Positions 35,692-44,261 of a stretch of 64,000 nt of DNA are shown in pieces. The stretch spans positions 56,563 through 120,562 of the forward strand of contig DJGZ01000068.1 of assembly GCA_002433025.1 (NCBI GenBank). Direction: 5' to 3'. This DNA comes from Bacteroidales bacterium UBA5833 (GTDB lineage: Bacteria; Bacteroidota; Bacteroidia; Bacteroidales; Lentimicrobiaceae). A program made the position numbers and the translations under genes. Every line of letters begins with the position of its first letter. Positions within the stretch are counted from its first letter, which is position 1. The notes below the pieces were generated by a model. It searched no databases and was not told where the DNA came from. It saw nothing but the letters and a program-made list of their open reading frames with translations.

Positions 35692-36921
35692 ATGAAGTCC
35701 CGACTGACGTTCTTCTTTGCAACGCTTCTGACCGCTATGGCACTGGCATACTGTAAAGGCCCTGCGAAGCTTTCGTACAGAAATATTTCCAACTTTTACA
35801 AGCCTGACCTGCAATTGGCCGGATTATCTTATGCCCTGTTCAATCTGAACGACAGTATCACCAACCTATATGTCCGCATACCGATGAAAGGCCTCAGATA
35901 CCTTCCTGATAACGGGGCTGGCAAATCCCGGTTCAGACTTAGCTATCAGTTGTTTGATGGCTTTGAAAAGGGCGTTTTGATTGATTCTGCTTCATTTACC
36001 GGCATGGATTCCCTGACGGGTAGGGCCATCTTTATGGATTCAGTTCCCATCCGGGCCCTGGCTGGAAATGATTATGTGCTTAGTATAGAGTTGCTTGATC
36101 TTAATGCAGGTAATAATTATGGTGCATTTCTCAGTTTGCAAAAGAGGCAGATCTATAATGTTCATGATTTTCTGCTGCTGGATGAGTCAGGGATACCATT
36201 GATGCGCAACTTCCTGTATAGAAATGAAAAGGTTCGGATACGGTCAAACAGGCTTTCTGATTCCCTGCACTTTAAATACTTTACTGAAAAGTATTTGCCG
36301 GGAACTCCGCCTTTTGGCTTTCCGGATAACATAGCCATAAATGCTGCTGACAGTGTTTTTGGAGTTAAATTCCGGGATGGTGTTACATCCTTCATCACTT
36401 TGCCTGGAGAAGGCAGATATCTTTTATATGGTGGCGAAAGTCCGGTGATGGTTATGCACAGGTTTTACGACGGATTTCCCGATATCGGTTCAACCGTGCA
36501 AATGCGGGAATCGCTCAGGTATATCTCAACCGATGCAGAATACGGCGAAATGAGTCAGTTGCCGCCACGGGCTGCCATTGATGGGTTCTGGGTTGAACTT
36601 ACCGGGCATTCCGAACGGGCCTTGTCTCAGATCAGAAGATACTATGGCAGGGTGGAGGAGGCCAACCGTTTTTTCACTTTAAGCCGGGAAGGATGGAAAT
36701 CGGACCGCGGAATGATATACATCGTTTTTGGGCCGCCGAATCTTGTTTACCGCAATGCTTCGTCGGAGCAGTGGACTTATGGTGAAGCCGGGAATCCGCT
36801 GTCCTTAAGATTTCTGTTCAACCTTGAATCAGTCCCGGATAACCAGTCAGAATATTTTCTGATCAGGTCGGAGACTTACCGTACACCATGGCACATGGCG
36901 GTTTCTAACTGGCGCAGGTAG
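35692..36921 (+). CDS. GWxTD domain protein
   Basis: The 409-residue protein opens with a hydrophobic segment (LTFFFATLLTAMALAYC) ending in a cysteine, possibly a lipoprotein. The body is beta-rich. Near the C-terminus (about 338-375) lies GWKSDRGMIYIVFGPPN followed by WTYGE, the GWxTD module, here with Ser in place of the Thr. These proteins occur throughout Bacteroidota and their function is unknown. No partners are seen; hydE follows 44 bp later on the same strand but has its own -7 box. Confidence 0.85.
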   Translation: MKSRLTFFFATLLTAMALAYCKGPAKLSYRNISNFYKPDLQLAGLSYALFNLNDSITNLYVRIPMKGLRYLPDNGAGKSRFRLSYQLFDGFEKGVLIDSASFTGMDSLTGRAIFMDSVPIRALAGNDYVLSIELLDLNAGNNYGAFLSLQKRQIYNVHDFLLLDESGIPLMRNFLYRNEKVRIRSNRLSDSLHFKYFTEKYLPGTPPFGFPDNIAINAADSVFGVKFRDGVTSFITLPGEGRYLLYGGESPVMVMHRFYDGFPDIGSTVQMRESLRYISTDAEYGEMSQLPPRAAIDGFWVELTGHSERALSQIRRYYGRVEEANRFFTLSREGWKSDRGMIYIVFGPPNLVYRNASSEQWTYGEAGNPLSLRFLFNLESVPDNQSEYFLIRSETYRTPWHMAVSNWRR

Positions 36922-36936
36922 TAAGGGATTTTAGAC

Positions 36937-36944
36937 TAACTTTG
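36937..36944 (+). promoter_or_regulatory. -7 box of hydE
   Basis: TAACTTTG is an exact TAnnTTTG match 21 bp upstream of the hydE ATG. Confidence 0.4.
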
Positions 36945-36965
36945 CCATTGGTAATAAATTTCTAA

Positions 36966-38045
36966 ATGATTCCGATCAGCGAGATTCTTAATAAGGATAA
37001 CTTCACCCTCGAAGAAATTATCCGGTTGCTTGCCTCTGAGAATGAGGACAGAAGTGCCCTCTTTGCCCGTTCGGCAAAGGTGAAGGAAGAAAATGTAGGA
37101 AATATCGTTTATTTCAGGGGGCTGATTGAGTTTTCTAATATTTGTGGCAAGAACTGTTTCTATTGTGGCATCCGGAAAGGAAACAAAAGGGCGAATCGAT
37201 ACAATCTGACGGATGACGAGATACTTGAAGCCGCCCGGTTTGCCTGTGAAAGTAATTATGGTTCGGTGGTGCTTCAGGGGGGTGAACTCGAAGGCGAGGC
37301 ATTTACCCTCAGAATTGAGCGCCTTTTGCAGCGGATCAAGGAATTATCGGATGGCCGGCTGGGCATTACACTTTCTGTCGGAGAGCAGACCAGGGAAGTT
37401 TACCGGCGTTGGTATGCAGCTGGTGCTCACCGTTATCTGCTCCGTATTGAATCTTCTGACCGCGACTTGTATTACAGGATACACCCCCGGGATAAAAAGC
37501 ACAGTTTTGAAAGGCGTTTGCAGGCGTTATACGATCTCCGGGATACCGGTTACCAGGTAGGTACCGGCGTGATGATAGGCCTTCCGTTTCAAACACCAGA
37601 TCATCTTGCCGGTGATCTTCTTTTTATGAAAGCGCTCGACATTGATATGTGCGGTATGGGTCCTTACATTGAACATGCCGATACACCGCTGTGGGAATAC
37701 CGTGATCAGTTGCTGCCCCTTGAAGCCCGGTTTGACCTGGCACTTAAAATGATTGCAGTGCTGCGGCTGATGATGAAAACAATTAATATCGCCTCAGCAA
37801 CGGCATTACAGGCCATTGATCCCATCGGCAGGGAAAAGGCCCTGAAGATCGGTGCCAACATCATCATGCCGAACATAACCCCCGGTGTATACCGCGACGA
37901 TTATAAACTTTATGAGAATAAACCCTGCACCGACGAGGAAGCTGCCGATTGCAAAAACTGCCTCGAAGCAAGGATTCACATGTCAGGGAATAAAATCGGC
38001 TATGATCAGTGGGGAGATTCAATTCATTATAAGGAAAGAAACTGA
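36966..38045 (+). CDS. hydE: [FeFe]-hydrogenase maturase HydE (radical SAM)
   Basis: The 359 residues contain the radical-SAM cluster motif CGKNCFYC with Cys60, Cys64 and Cys67, preceded by IEFSNI, and SAM-binding segments VVLQGGE and RIESSD. A second cysteine group near the C-terminus (KPCTDEEAADCKNCLEARI) matches the accessory cluster of HydE. HydE makes part of the H-cluster together with HydF and HydG, none of which lies in this window. Length is as in characterised HydE. It separates this protein from the related PylB and BioB by the IRKGNKRANRY context. The gene stands alone, followed by thyA. Confidence 0.88.
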   Translation: MIPISEILNKDNFTLEEIIRLLASENEDRSALFARSAKVKEENVGNIVYFRGLIEFSNICGKNCFYCGIRKGNKRANRYNLTDDEILEAARFACESNYGSVVLQGGELEGEAFTLRIERLLQRIKELSDGRLGITLSVGEQTREVYRRWYAAGAHRYLLRIESSDRDLYYRIHPRDKKHSFERRLQALYDLRDTGYQVGTGVMIGLPFQTPDHLAGDLLFMKALDIDMCGMGPYIEHADTPLWEYRDQLLPLEARFDLALKMIAVLRLMMKTINIASATALQAIDPIGREKALKIGANIIMPNITPGVYRDDYKLYENKPCTDEEAADCKNCLEARIHMSGNKIGYDQWGDSIHYKERN

Positions 38046-38196
38046 ACCGGTCATTTGCGCAGAACCAGGTTGCAGTTATACAGGTAAGCAGCCGGTGACA
38101 TATTGCCTTGTGTTCCTCGGAAAGAGAGCAAGTGACAACAGCAAAGGTTAATTCTGCCAATCCTTGATGATGCATCATTTATTACCTGTAAAAATT

Positions 38197-38204
38197 TAAA
38201 TTTG
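38197..38204 (+). promoter_or_regulatory. -7 box of thyA
   Basis: TAAATTTG is an exact TAnnTTTG match 18 bp upstream of the thyA ATG. No TTTG box at usual spacing. Confidence 0.4.
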
Positions 38205-38222
38205 CACAAATATCTGTAAGCA

Positions 38223-39017
38223 ATGAAGCAATACCATGATCTGCTCCGGCATGTAATGGAAAACGGCACCCGCAAGGATGACCGCACCGGAACAGGTACG
38301 ATCAGCGTTTTTGGTTACCAGATGCGGTTCAATCTTGAAGAGGGTTTCCCTGTGCTGACAACCAAAAAACTGCACCTGAGGTCCATTATCTATGAGTTGC
38401 TGTGGTTTTTGAAAGGAGATACCAACATCAGGTATCTACATGACAATAAGGTGTCCATCTGGGATGAGTGGGCCGATGAAAACGGCGACCTCGGCCCGGT
38501 TTACGGAAGGCAGTGGCGCTCATGGGCGACTGCTGATGGCAGAACGATTGATCAGATCAGTGAAGTGCTGAAGCTGATCAGGGAGAAACCGGATTCGCGC
38601 CGGATGATGGTGAGTGCCTGGAACCCCGGCGAAGTTGAAAAGATGGCGCTGCCTCCCTGTCATGTGCTGTTCCAGTTTTATGTCGCCAACGGGAAACTAT
38701 CCTGCCAGCTTTACCAGCGCAGCGCGGATATCTTTCTTGGTGTGCCTTTCAATATTGCTTCCTACGCTTTACTTACGATGATGATGGCCCAGGTGGCCGG
38801 GCTGAAACCAGGGGAGTTTATTCATACCTTCGGTGATGCGCATATATACCTTAATCATACAGATCAGGTAGCCCTGCAGTTGAGCCGTGACTTCAGGCCG
38901 CTCCCCCGCATGGAAATCAACCCGGAGGTAAAAGATATTTTTAATTTCAGGTTTGAGGATTTTACGCTTGTTGATTATAATCCGCATCCCCATATCAAGG
39001 CTCCGGTAGCTGTCTGA
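38223..39017 (+). CDS. thyA: Thymidylate synthase ThyA
   Basis: The 264-residue protein has the same length as E. coli ThyA, and the nucleophile Cys146 in the motif LPPCHVLFQF falls at the same position. Other conserved segments are DRTGTGTISVFG near residue 20, YGRQWRSW, SRRMMVSAWNP and QLYQRSADIFLGVPFN. It methylates dUMP to dTMP using methylenetetrahydrofolate, which folA regenerates from dihydrofolate just downstream. The two genes are on one strand, 56 bp apart, likely one operon. Confidence 0.98.
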   Translation: MKQYHDLLRHVMENGTRKDDRTGTGTISVFGYQMRFNLEEGFPVLTTKKLHLRSIIYELLWFLKGDTNIRYLHDNKVSIWDEWADENGDLGPVYGRQWRSWATADGRTIDQISEVLKLIREKPDSRRMMVSAWNPGEVEKMALPPCHVLFQFYVANGKLSCQLYQRSADIFLGVPFNIASYALLTMMMAQVAGLKPGEFIHTFGDAHIYLNHTDQVALQLSRDFRPLPRMEINPEVKDIFNFRFEDFTLVDYNPHPHIKAPVAV

Positions 39018-39073
39018 TGCTGAATAGGCTGTTTTGTCCGAAGATCATTAAATTACCTGTTTCTGAGTATTAT

Positions 39074-39571
39074 ATGAAAACCATCTCAATCATAGTCGCC
39101 ATTGCCGACAACATGGCCATTGGAAAGGATAACCGCCTGCTCTGGCATATTCCCGAAGACCTGAAGCGTTTTAAAGTCCTCACCACCGGTCACACCATCG
39201 TGATGGGTAAACGCACCTTCGAATCATTACCTTTGCGCCCCCTGCCTAACCGTAGAAGTGTAGTAATTACTGATGTGCCGGGAGAACAGATTCCGGGTTG
39301 CGTGATGGCCTATTCCATTGATGATGCCATTGAGAAAATGGAAGACGGTCGTGAGAATTTCATTATCGGCGGAGGTATGGTTTACCGGCAGTTTATGCCC
39401 CTTGCCCACAAACTGTACCTCACACTTGTACACAAGGAGTTTGACGCGGATACTTTCTATCCTGAAATTAACTTCGGCGAATGGACCGAAGTCGAAAGAA
39501 CTGATGTGGATGCAACGGAAACACTGGGATTTAGCTACTCTTACGTAACTTACGAGCGTAAGCAGGTCTGA
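39074..39571 (+). CDS. folA: Dihydrofolate reductase
   Basis: The 165 residues match dihydrofolate reductase: SIIVAIADNMAIGKDN at the N-terminus, LLWHIPEDLKRFK with the catalytic Asp, VMGKRTFESLPLRPLPNR for NADPH binding, and FIIGGGMVYRQFM. An upstream ATG at 39017 overlaps the thyA stop (TGATG), but the 19 extra residues do not belong to the family, so I chose the ATG at 39074. It regenerates tetrahydrofolate, used by ThyA immediately upstream. The stop lies 7 bp from the convergent DUF4249 gene. Confidence 0.96.
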   Translation: MKTISIIVAIADNMAIGKDNRLLWHIPEDLKRFKVLTTGHTIVMGKRTFESLPLRPLPNRRSVVITDVPGEQIPGCVMAYSIDDAIEKMEDGRENFIIGGGMVYRQFMPLAHKLYLTLVHKEFDADTFYPEINFGEWTEVERTDVDATETLGFSYSYVTYERKQV

Positions 39572-39578
39572 CCCGTGG

Positions 39579-40451
39579 TTACTGCTGACTCAGGCTGAAT
39601 TCCTGCAGCCTGCCGTTAGCAGCAGCAAAAATACCCAGTCCGCCCTCAATATTTGTAAATACCGGTGCAGGTTCTGCAAAAGGATTGTCTCCCTGGAATG
39701 ACAATACCGAACGGTGATAGTTGTAATAGCCCTCGTCTGTTACAGATGACCATATCACAAGTTTGTTATCGGGATTGTTCCAGTTGTATATTTCTGATGT
39801 TCTGAAATTAAAATAGGCGCCCTCCCGGTTTTTGTCTGAAAAAACGCTTTCACCCCTGTTAAGGCCGGATTCATAGAAAGATTCGGTGCCGTAATATTCA
39901 TCCCTGTAGTACGTCCCGGGAATGACCCTGTAAAATTGCCCGTTTCCGGGGATATCGGAAAATCTGAAACTAACCATAGCAGACTGCTCTCCATAATTTT
40001 CAACATATTCGGTCGCCGTTATCTCAATGTCAGGCGGGGTGTCGGCAGGAACTGTGCAAGTGGCCTCGGCCGAGTATCCTCCCGGTGCTTTGATGTCGAG
40101 ATAATAGGTTTGCGAGGCCAGTACAGGCATGTTTTCAGAAGCAATCCGGTATGACCTTGTTTCTGCATTGAAGGGCAGCTGAAGCCAGTCTGTTCCGTTC
40201 GAAATCCGGACTGTGGCATCGGTTACTACCGGGAATGTTTCTTCCCATGGCTGCTGTGGTGTTGGACTGTATAATGCCCGGCTTTTATATACCTTCACAG
40301 TGATGAATTCATCCTGTGGAGAAATTACCGAAAAGACAACGATCTTAGGATCTGATTCGGGCACATCCACTTCCGTGATCATATCTTCGCAGGCCGCAAT
40401 GGACAGGGCCGTGGCAAAGATGAGAATCAGCCTTATTATCTTGATTTTCAT
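39579..40451 (-). CDS. DUF4249 family lipoprotein
   Basis: The 290 residues have a lipoprotein signal (IRLILIFATALSIAAC) with Cys21. The segments KIVVFSVISPQDEFITVKVYKS, AEATCTVPADTPP and NYHRSVLSFQGDNPFAEP are typical of DUF4249. These surface lipoproteins are regularly encoded next to a TonB-dependent receptor, and here the receptor gene ends 4 bp upstream on the same strand. The pair probably forms an outer-membrane uptake complex analogous to SusCD, with the lipoprotein as lid or receptor. The substrate is unknown. Confidence 0.88.
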   Translation of the reverse strand: MKIKIIRLILIFATALSIAACEDMITEVDVPESDPKIVVFSVISPQDEFITVKVYKSRALYSPTPQQPWEETFPVVTDATVRISNGTDWLQLPFNAETRSYRIASENMPVLASQTYYLDIKAPGGYSAEATCTVPADTPPDIEITATEYVENYGEQSAMVSFRFSDIPGNGQFYRVIPGTYYRDEYYGTESFYESGLNRGESVFSDKNREGAYFNFRTSEIYNWNNPDNKLVIWSSVTDEGYYNYHRSVLSFQGDNPFAEPAPVFTNIEGGLGIFAAANGRLQEFSLSQQ

Positions 40452-40455
40452 TTTT

Positions 40456-42828
40456 TCAGAATTTTATGTTATAAGAAACAGATGGAATCAGTGGAAAAAT
40501 GGAGACCTGCTTGAGCTTGCTGATGCTTCCTGATTCATTGTATTCATTTTCAATAAAATAGAAAAAGGGATTTTTCCTGTTATAGGCATTGTAAACACCG
40601 AGCTCCCAGGTCCTCTTGTATCTTGGTTTGATCTTGTGGAACTGAATTGCAAGGTCAAGGCGGTGATAAGCCTTCATCCTGTATGAGTTTACCTCACCAT
40701 AATCGGTAATGGTGTTATAATACTCATAATAGTAAGGGTTTTCGTCTCCCATCAAATCAATAAACGGATTGTGGGTGATTCCCGGATATTCCCCCAGCGG
40801 CAGGGTAATGGCGTTGCCGGTTCCGTACACCCAGGTGCCTGACAGGGTAATGTTCTCCTTCAGGTCATAGATCAGTACCACCGAAAGGTCATGCCGGCGA
40901 TCGTACCTGGCCCAGAAATATTCGCCGAAATTGATTTCATCGAACCTGAGCCGGGTCCATGACAGGGTATAACCTATCCAACCGCTCAGTTTGCCGGTTT
41001 TCCGCTGTATCAGCAGTTCTGCGCCGTATGACTGGCCTTCTCCGGCCGTAACATTATCCTGCCAGGTGAAATTCTGGGCTTCGGTAGGATCATCAAGCAG
41101 CAGAAAACTGGCACCGGGTTTGTATCCCAGTATATTCCTGCTCCATTTGTAATATCCCTCAAGGGTCACTGTCAGATTCTTACTGATCATGTCTTTAGCC
41201 AGACCTCCTGAAATTTGTCTTGAGTTTTGTGGTTTTACCCTGTCGGTAGAAGGTACCCAAAGGTCAGTTGGCAGCCCGATGCCGGTATTGCTGAGTAAAT
41301 GTATGTACTGATTCATTTCAGCATAAGCGGTTTTTACTGAAAGCCCTTCTTTGATTAAAAAATTTGCAGAAAGACGCGGTTCAGGGGATAGGTAATGCTT
41401 CCCATTGGCGATAAAGTGGCTTAAACGTATACCGGCATTTGCCTGAAACCGGTTGCTGATGTTAAAGTGATTTTCGAAATATACGCCTGATTCAAGTGAG
41501 TTGTACTCGGTTTTTTGTTTATAATCCAGCAGCGTCTGACTGTCTTTTTCAACGATGGCTGAAGGCGTGAACAAATGGGTTGTGGATTGTATTCCGGCCC
41601 TGAGCCTGTAGGATGTTGAAACATGATATTCGATGTCGTGCCGGAAGGCAATGTCACGGATTCCTGAATTGTATTCAAGCGAGTAGGTTCCCGAATTACC
41701 TTTTTCCTCATTGAAGATTGTGAGGTTGTAACGGCTGAAGATCAGGGAAGTGTTGGCAAAGATCCGGTCGGTGAACAGATGATTCCAGCGCAGGGTGCCG
41801 GTCGCGTTTTGCCAGTATAACCCCCCTTTGTTTTTGTAACTGCTGTTATCGTAACTGTATCTGTCCACAAACTGGAACTTGTCCCTCCCGAAGTAACCCG
41901 ACAGATAGAGTTTGTTTCTGGGGCCGAAGTCATAATTCAGTTTTGCATTCAGGTCGTAGAAGTAATATCCGCCCTGGCTTTCGGATGGCATAAACGGTCT
42001 GGTAATTAAATCCAGATAGGTTCTTCGGGCCGATATCAGAAAGGAAGAAGTGTCTTTTTTCAGTGGCCCTTCAAGCACAAGCCTTGAAGAGATCAGACCT
42101 ATGCCCGCCTCTCCTGCAAATTTCTGCTTATTGCCGTCTTTCATGGTCATTTCAACCACTGATGAAAGCCGTCCGCCGTAACGGGCCGGAAATCCGCCTT
42201 TAGTTAGCTCCACGCTTTTGAGCGCATCACCATTAAAGATGGAGAAGAATCCGAAAAGGTGGCTGGCGTTATAAACCGGAGCATCATCCAGGATGATAAG
42301 ATTCTGATCGGGGCCGCCTCCGCGCACATAAAGGCCACTGCTGCCTTCGGAGCCCTTTTGAACTCCGGGCATCAGCTGAAGCGCTTTGAAAACATCCTTT
42401 TCTCCCAGCAGAGCAGGAATGTCCCGGACTTGCTGCCCCGGCAGCGTGATCATACTGATGCGGTTGCTCTCGCTGACCCTTTCCGCTTTTTCAGCGGAGA
42501 TGATGACCTCGCTGAGGTTAAGGCTGGGGTCAAGCTCAATATCGATCATCTGGTTTGAATTCAGGTTAACCTCCCTGGTTTCGTGTTTGTAACCGACATA
42601 GGAATAACTGATAATGTAATTGCCGGCTGGCAGGGTTACCGAGTAGAACCCATAATTATTTGTAACTGTACCGCTCCTGATTTCAGGAATATAGATATTC
42701 ACCCCCGGCAGCAACTCCCTGCTGTTCTTCTCTCGGACATACCCGCTTACTGAATATTTTTGCTGCGCATAAAGAGGTCGCTCCTGCAACACGAAAAGCA
42801 GAAGTGATAATAGTAATATCTTTTGCAT
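40456..42828 (-). CDS. TonB-dependent receptor paired with the DUF4249 lipoprotein
   Basis: The 790 residues start with a signal peptide (MQKILLLSLLLFVLQERPLYA). The ATG at 42826-42828 is preferred over 42870. A carboxypeptidase-regulatory-like domain (about 24-105, VSGYVREKNSRELLPGVNIYI) precedes the plug (about 110-220, VRGGGPDQNLIILDDAPVYNASHLFG) and a 22-strand barrel to the C-terminal ISFPSV-type end (FPLIPSVSYNIKF). It transports a substrate across the outer membrane powered by TonB. The DUF4249 gene follows with a 4-bp gap. No SusD-type gene is nearby, so it is not a classical polysaccharide locus. Confidence 0.92.
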   Translation of the reverse strand: MQKILLLSLLLFVLQERPLYAQQKYSVSGYVREKNSRELLPGVNIYIPEIRSGTVTNNYGFYSVTLPAGNYIISYSYVGYKHETREVNLNSNQMIDIELDPSLNLSEVIISAEKAERVSESNRISMITLPGQQVRDIPALLGEKDVFKALQLMPGVQKGSEGSSGLYVRGGGPDQNLIILDDAPVYNASHLFGFFSIFNGDALKSVELTKGGFPARYGGRLSSVVEMTMKDGNKQKFAGEAGIGLISSRLVLEGPLKKDTSSFLISARRTYLDLITRPFMPSESQGGYYFYDLNAKLNYDFGPRNKLYLSGYFGRDKFQFVDRYSYDNSSYKNKGGLYWQNATGTLRWNHLFTDRIFANTSLIFSRYNLTIFNEEKGNSGTYSLEYNSGIRDIAFRHDIEYHVSTSYRLRAGIQSTTHLFTPSAIVEKDSQTLLDYKQKTEYNSLESGVYFENHFNISNRFQANAGIRLSHFIANGKHYLSPEPRLSANFLIKEGLSVKTAYAEMNQYIHLLSNTGIGLPTDLWVPSTDRVKPQNSRQISGGLAKDMISKNLTVTLEGYYKWSRNILGYKPGASFLLLDDPTEAQNFTWQDNVTAGEGQSYGAELLIQRKTGKLSGWIGYTLSWTRLRFDEINFGEYFWARYDRRHDLSVVLIYDLKENITLSGTWVYGTGNAITLPLGEYPGITHNPFIDLMGDENPYYYEYYNTITDYGEVNSYRMKAYHRLDLAIQFHKIKPRYKRTWELGVYNAYNRKNPFFYFIENEYNESGSISKLKQVSIFPLIPSVSYNIKF

Positions 42829-42892
42829 AAAGGAAGAGATAATGAATGTCAGAAATGCTTGATTATTCAAAAATCAGGCCAGTATTAGCAGA

Positions 42893-44152
42893 TCAGGTTT
42901 TCTGCTTTTTCTTTTTTGCTGCCGGAAACAGCACATTGTTCAGTATCAGACGGTAACCAGGTGAATTAGGGTACATATTCAGGTCGGTAGGAGGATCGCC
43001 CACCAGATGCTGGTAGTCTTCGGGGTCGTGCCCGCCGTAAAATGTCCAGGTCCCTTTGCCATAAGTTCCGTGGATATACCTGGCTTCATTGGCAGCCTTG
43101 TTTTCTCCCATAAGAATAACATTGGGCTTGACAAAATTCTTGTTGAATGCCGTGGTTTGTCCCATAAATCCCTTGATCACCCTTTCATGATTCTGGGTAA
43201 GCATCGACGGCACGGGATCCCATTTTGCCGAGAAATCAAACAGGGTGAAGAAATCGTTGGCCATGGTCACTTTTCTTGTTGTCGTTACATCGATGTTGGA
43301 AATTTCATATTCATAGGGATTCGTCACCAGGCTGAAATCGGTGAATGCAAAGCAGTTATGATATTCAAGGTGATCATTCGCATGCGGATCGGCCGGATCT
43401 CCATCAAACATCACATCACAGATATCCAGATTTTCGGCTGCAAGGGCTACGTCGTAACTGTCAGGGGCGGAGCACATTGCGAACAAATAGCCTCCCCCCG
43501 CGGTAAATTCCCTGATTTTATGGGCTACGGCCCTCTTAAGATGAGATACTTTGCTGAATCCCAGCCTTGCTGCAGCGGCTTCGGTTTTGCTGACATCCTC
43601 CTGATACCAGGGAGCGTTACGGTAGGCGGCCCAGAATTTTCCATACTGTCCGGTAAAATCTTCGTGATGCAGGTGTAGCCAGTCGTATAACGGCAACACC
43701 CCGCCGATCACTTCGTCGTCGTAAACAATATCGTAAGGAATCTCGGCATAGGTCAGTGCCAGGGTAACAGCATCGTCCCAGGGAAGTTTATTTTTTGGAG
43801 TGTATACGGCAATTTTAGGCGCTTTCTGCAGCCGCATTTCATCCATATTAACTGCCGGGTCGCTGATCTCAGCCAGAATTGCATCGGCCTGCACATCCGC
43901 AATTACCTGAAAAGTTACCCCCCTTATCAGGCATTCTGCTTCGAGCAATGGATGATGCCGGAACATAAAACTTCCTCCCCTGTAGTTCAGGAGCCAACTG
44001 ACTTCAACATCCTGCTGAAGCGTCCAATAGGCAATACCGTATGCTTTCAGATGATTCTTCTGGGCTTTGTCCATCGGGAGCAGCAGGTAAGCTGCCTGAA
44101 CGGTTATACTCAGGAACAGCATAATGGTAATCGGCAGTAGAACTTTTCTCAT
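42893..44152 (-). CDS. Secreted protein of the family often labelled asparagine synthetase B
   Basis: The 419 residues start with a signal peptide (MRKVLLPITIMLFLSITVQA) followed by LLPMDKAQKNHLKAYGIAYWTLQ. I recall such Bacteroidota proteins labelled asparagine synthetase B, but I see neither the N-terminal Cys2 of the glutaminase domain nor an ATP-PPi motif, so the label is unlikely to be right. The segment KIAVYTPKNKLPWDDAVTLAL and GGGYLFAMCSAPDSYDVAL resemble class I glutamine-amidotransferase-like folds, with a possible nucleophile-elbow Cys. It is probably periplasmic. It precedes the receptor gene by 64 bp on the same strand. Confidence 0.8.
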   Translation of the reverse strand: MRKVLLPITIMLFLSITVQAAYLLLPMDKAQKNHLKAYGIAYWTLQQDVEVSWLLNYRGGSFMFRHHPLLEAECLIRGVTFQVIADVQADAILAEISDPAVNMDEMRLQKAPKIAVYTPKNKLPWDDAVTLALTYAEIPYDIVYDDEVIGGVLPLYDWLHLHHEDFTGQYGKFWAAYRNAPWYQEDVSKTEAAAARLGFSKVSHLKRAVAHKIREFTAGGGYLFAMCSAPDSYDVALAAENLDICDVMFDGDPADPHANDHLEYHNCFAFTDFSLVTNPYEYEISNIDVTTTRKVTMANDFFTLFDFSAKWDPVPSMLTQNHERVIKGFMGQTTAFNKNFVKPNVILMGENKAANEARYIHGTYGKGTWTFYGGHDPEDYQHLVGDPPTDLNMYPNSPGYRLILNNVLFPAAKKKKQKT

Positions 44153-44261
44153 CGGTTAAGCCATGAATAAATCTGCTTGTTAAACGCAGCAGAGGCCGGT
44201 TTTGTTATCCGGTTTCAGAATTTAAATGACAGCAGCAAAGGAGATGTAAATGAAGCAGATT

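Noticed and set aside
39017..39073. Start of folA overlapping the thyA stop
   Set aside because: The 19 additional residues are not part of the DHFR fold; the family starts at MKTISIIVAIADN.
42893..44152. Asparagine synthetase activity
   Set aside because: Signal peptide present and the catalytic motifs of AsnB are absent.
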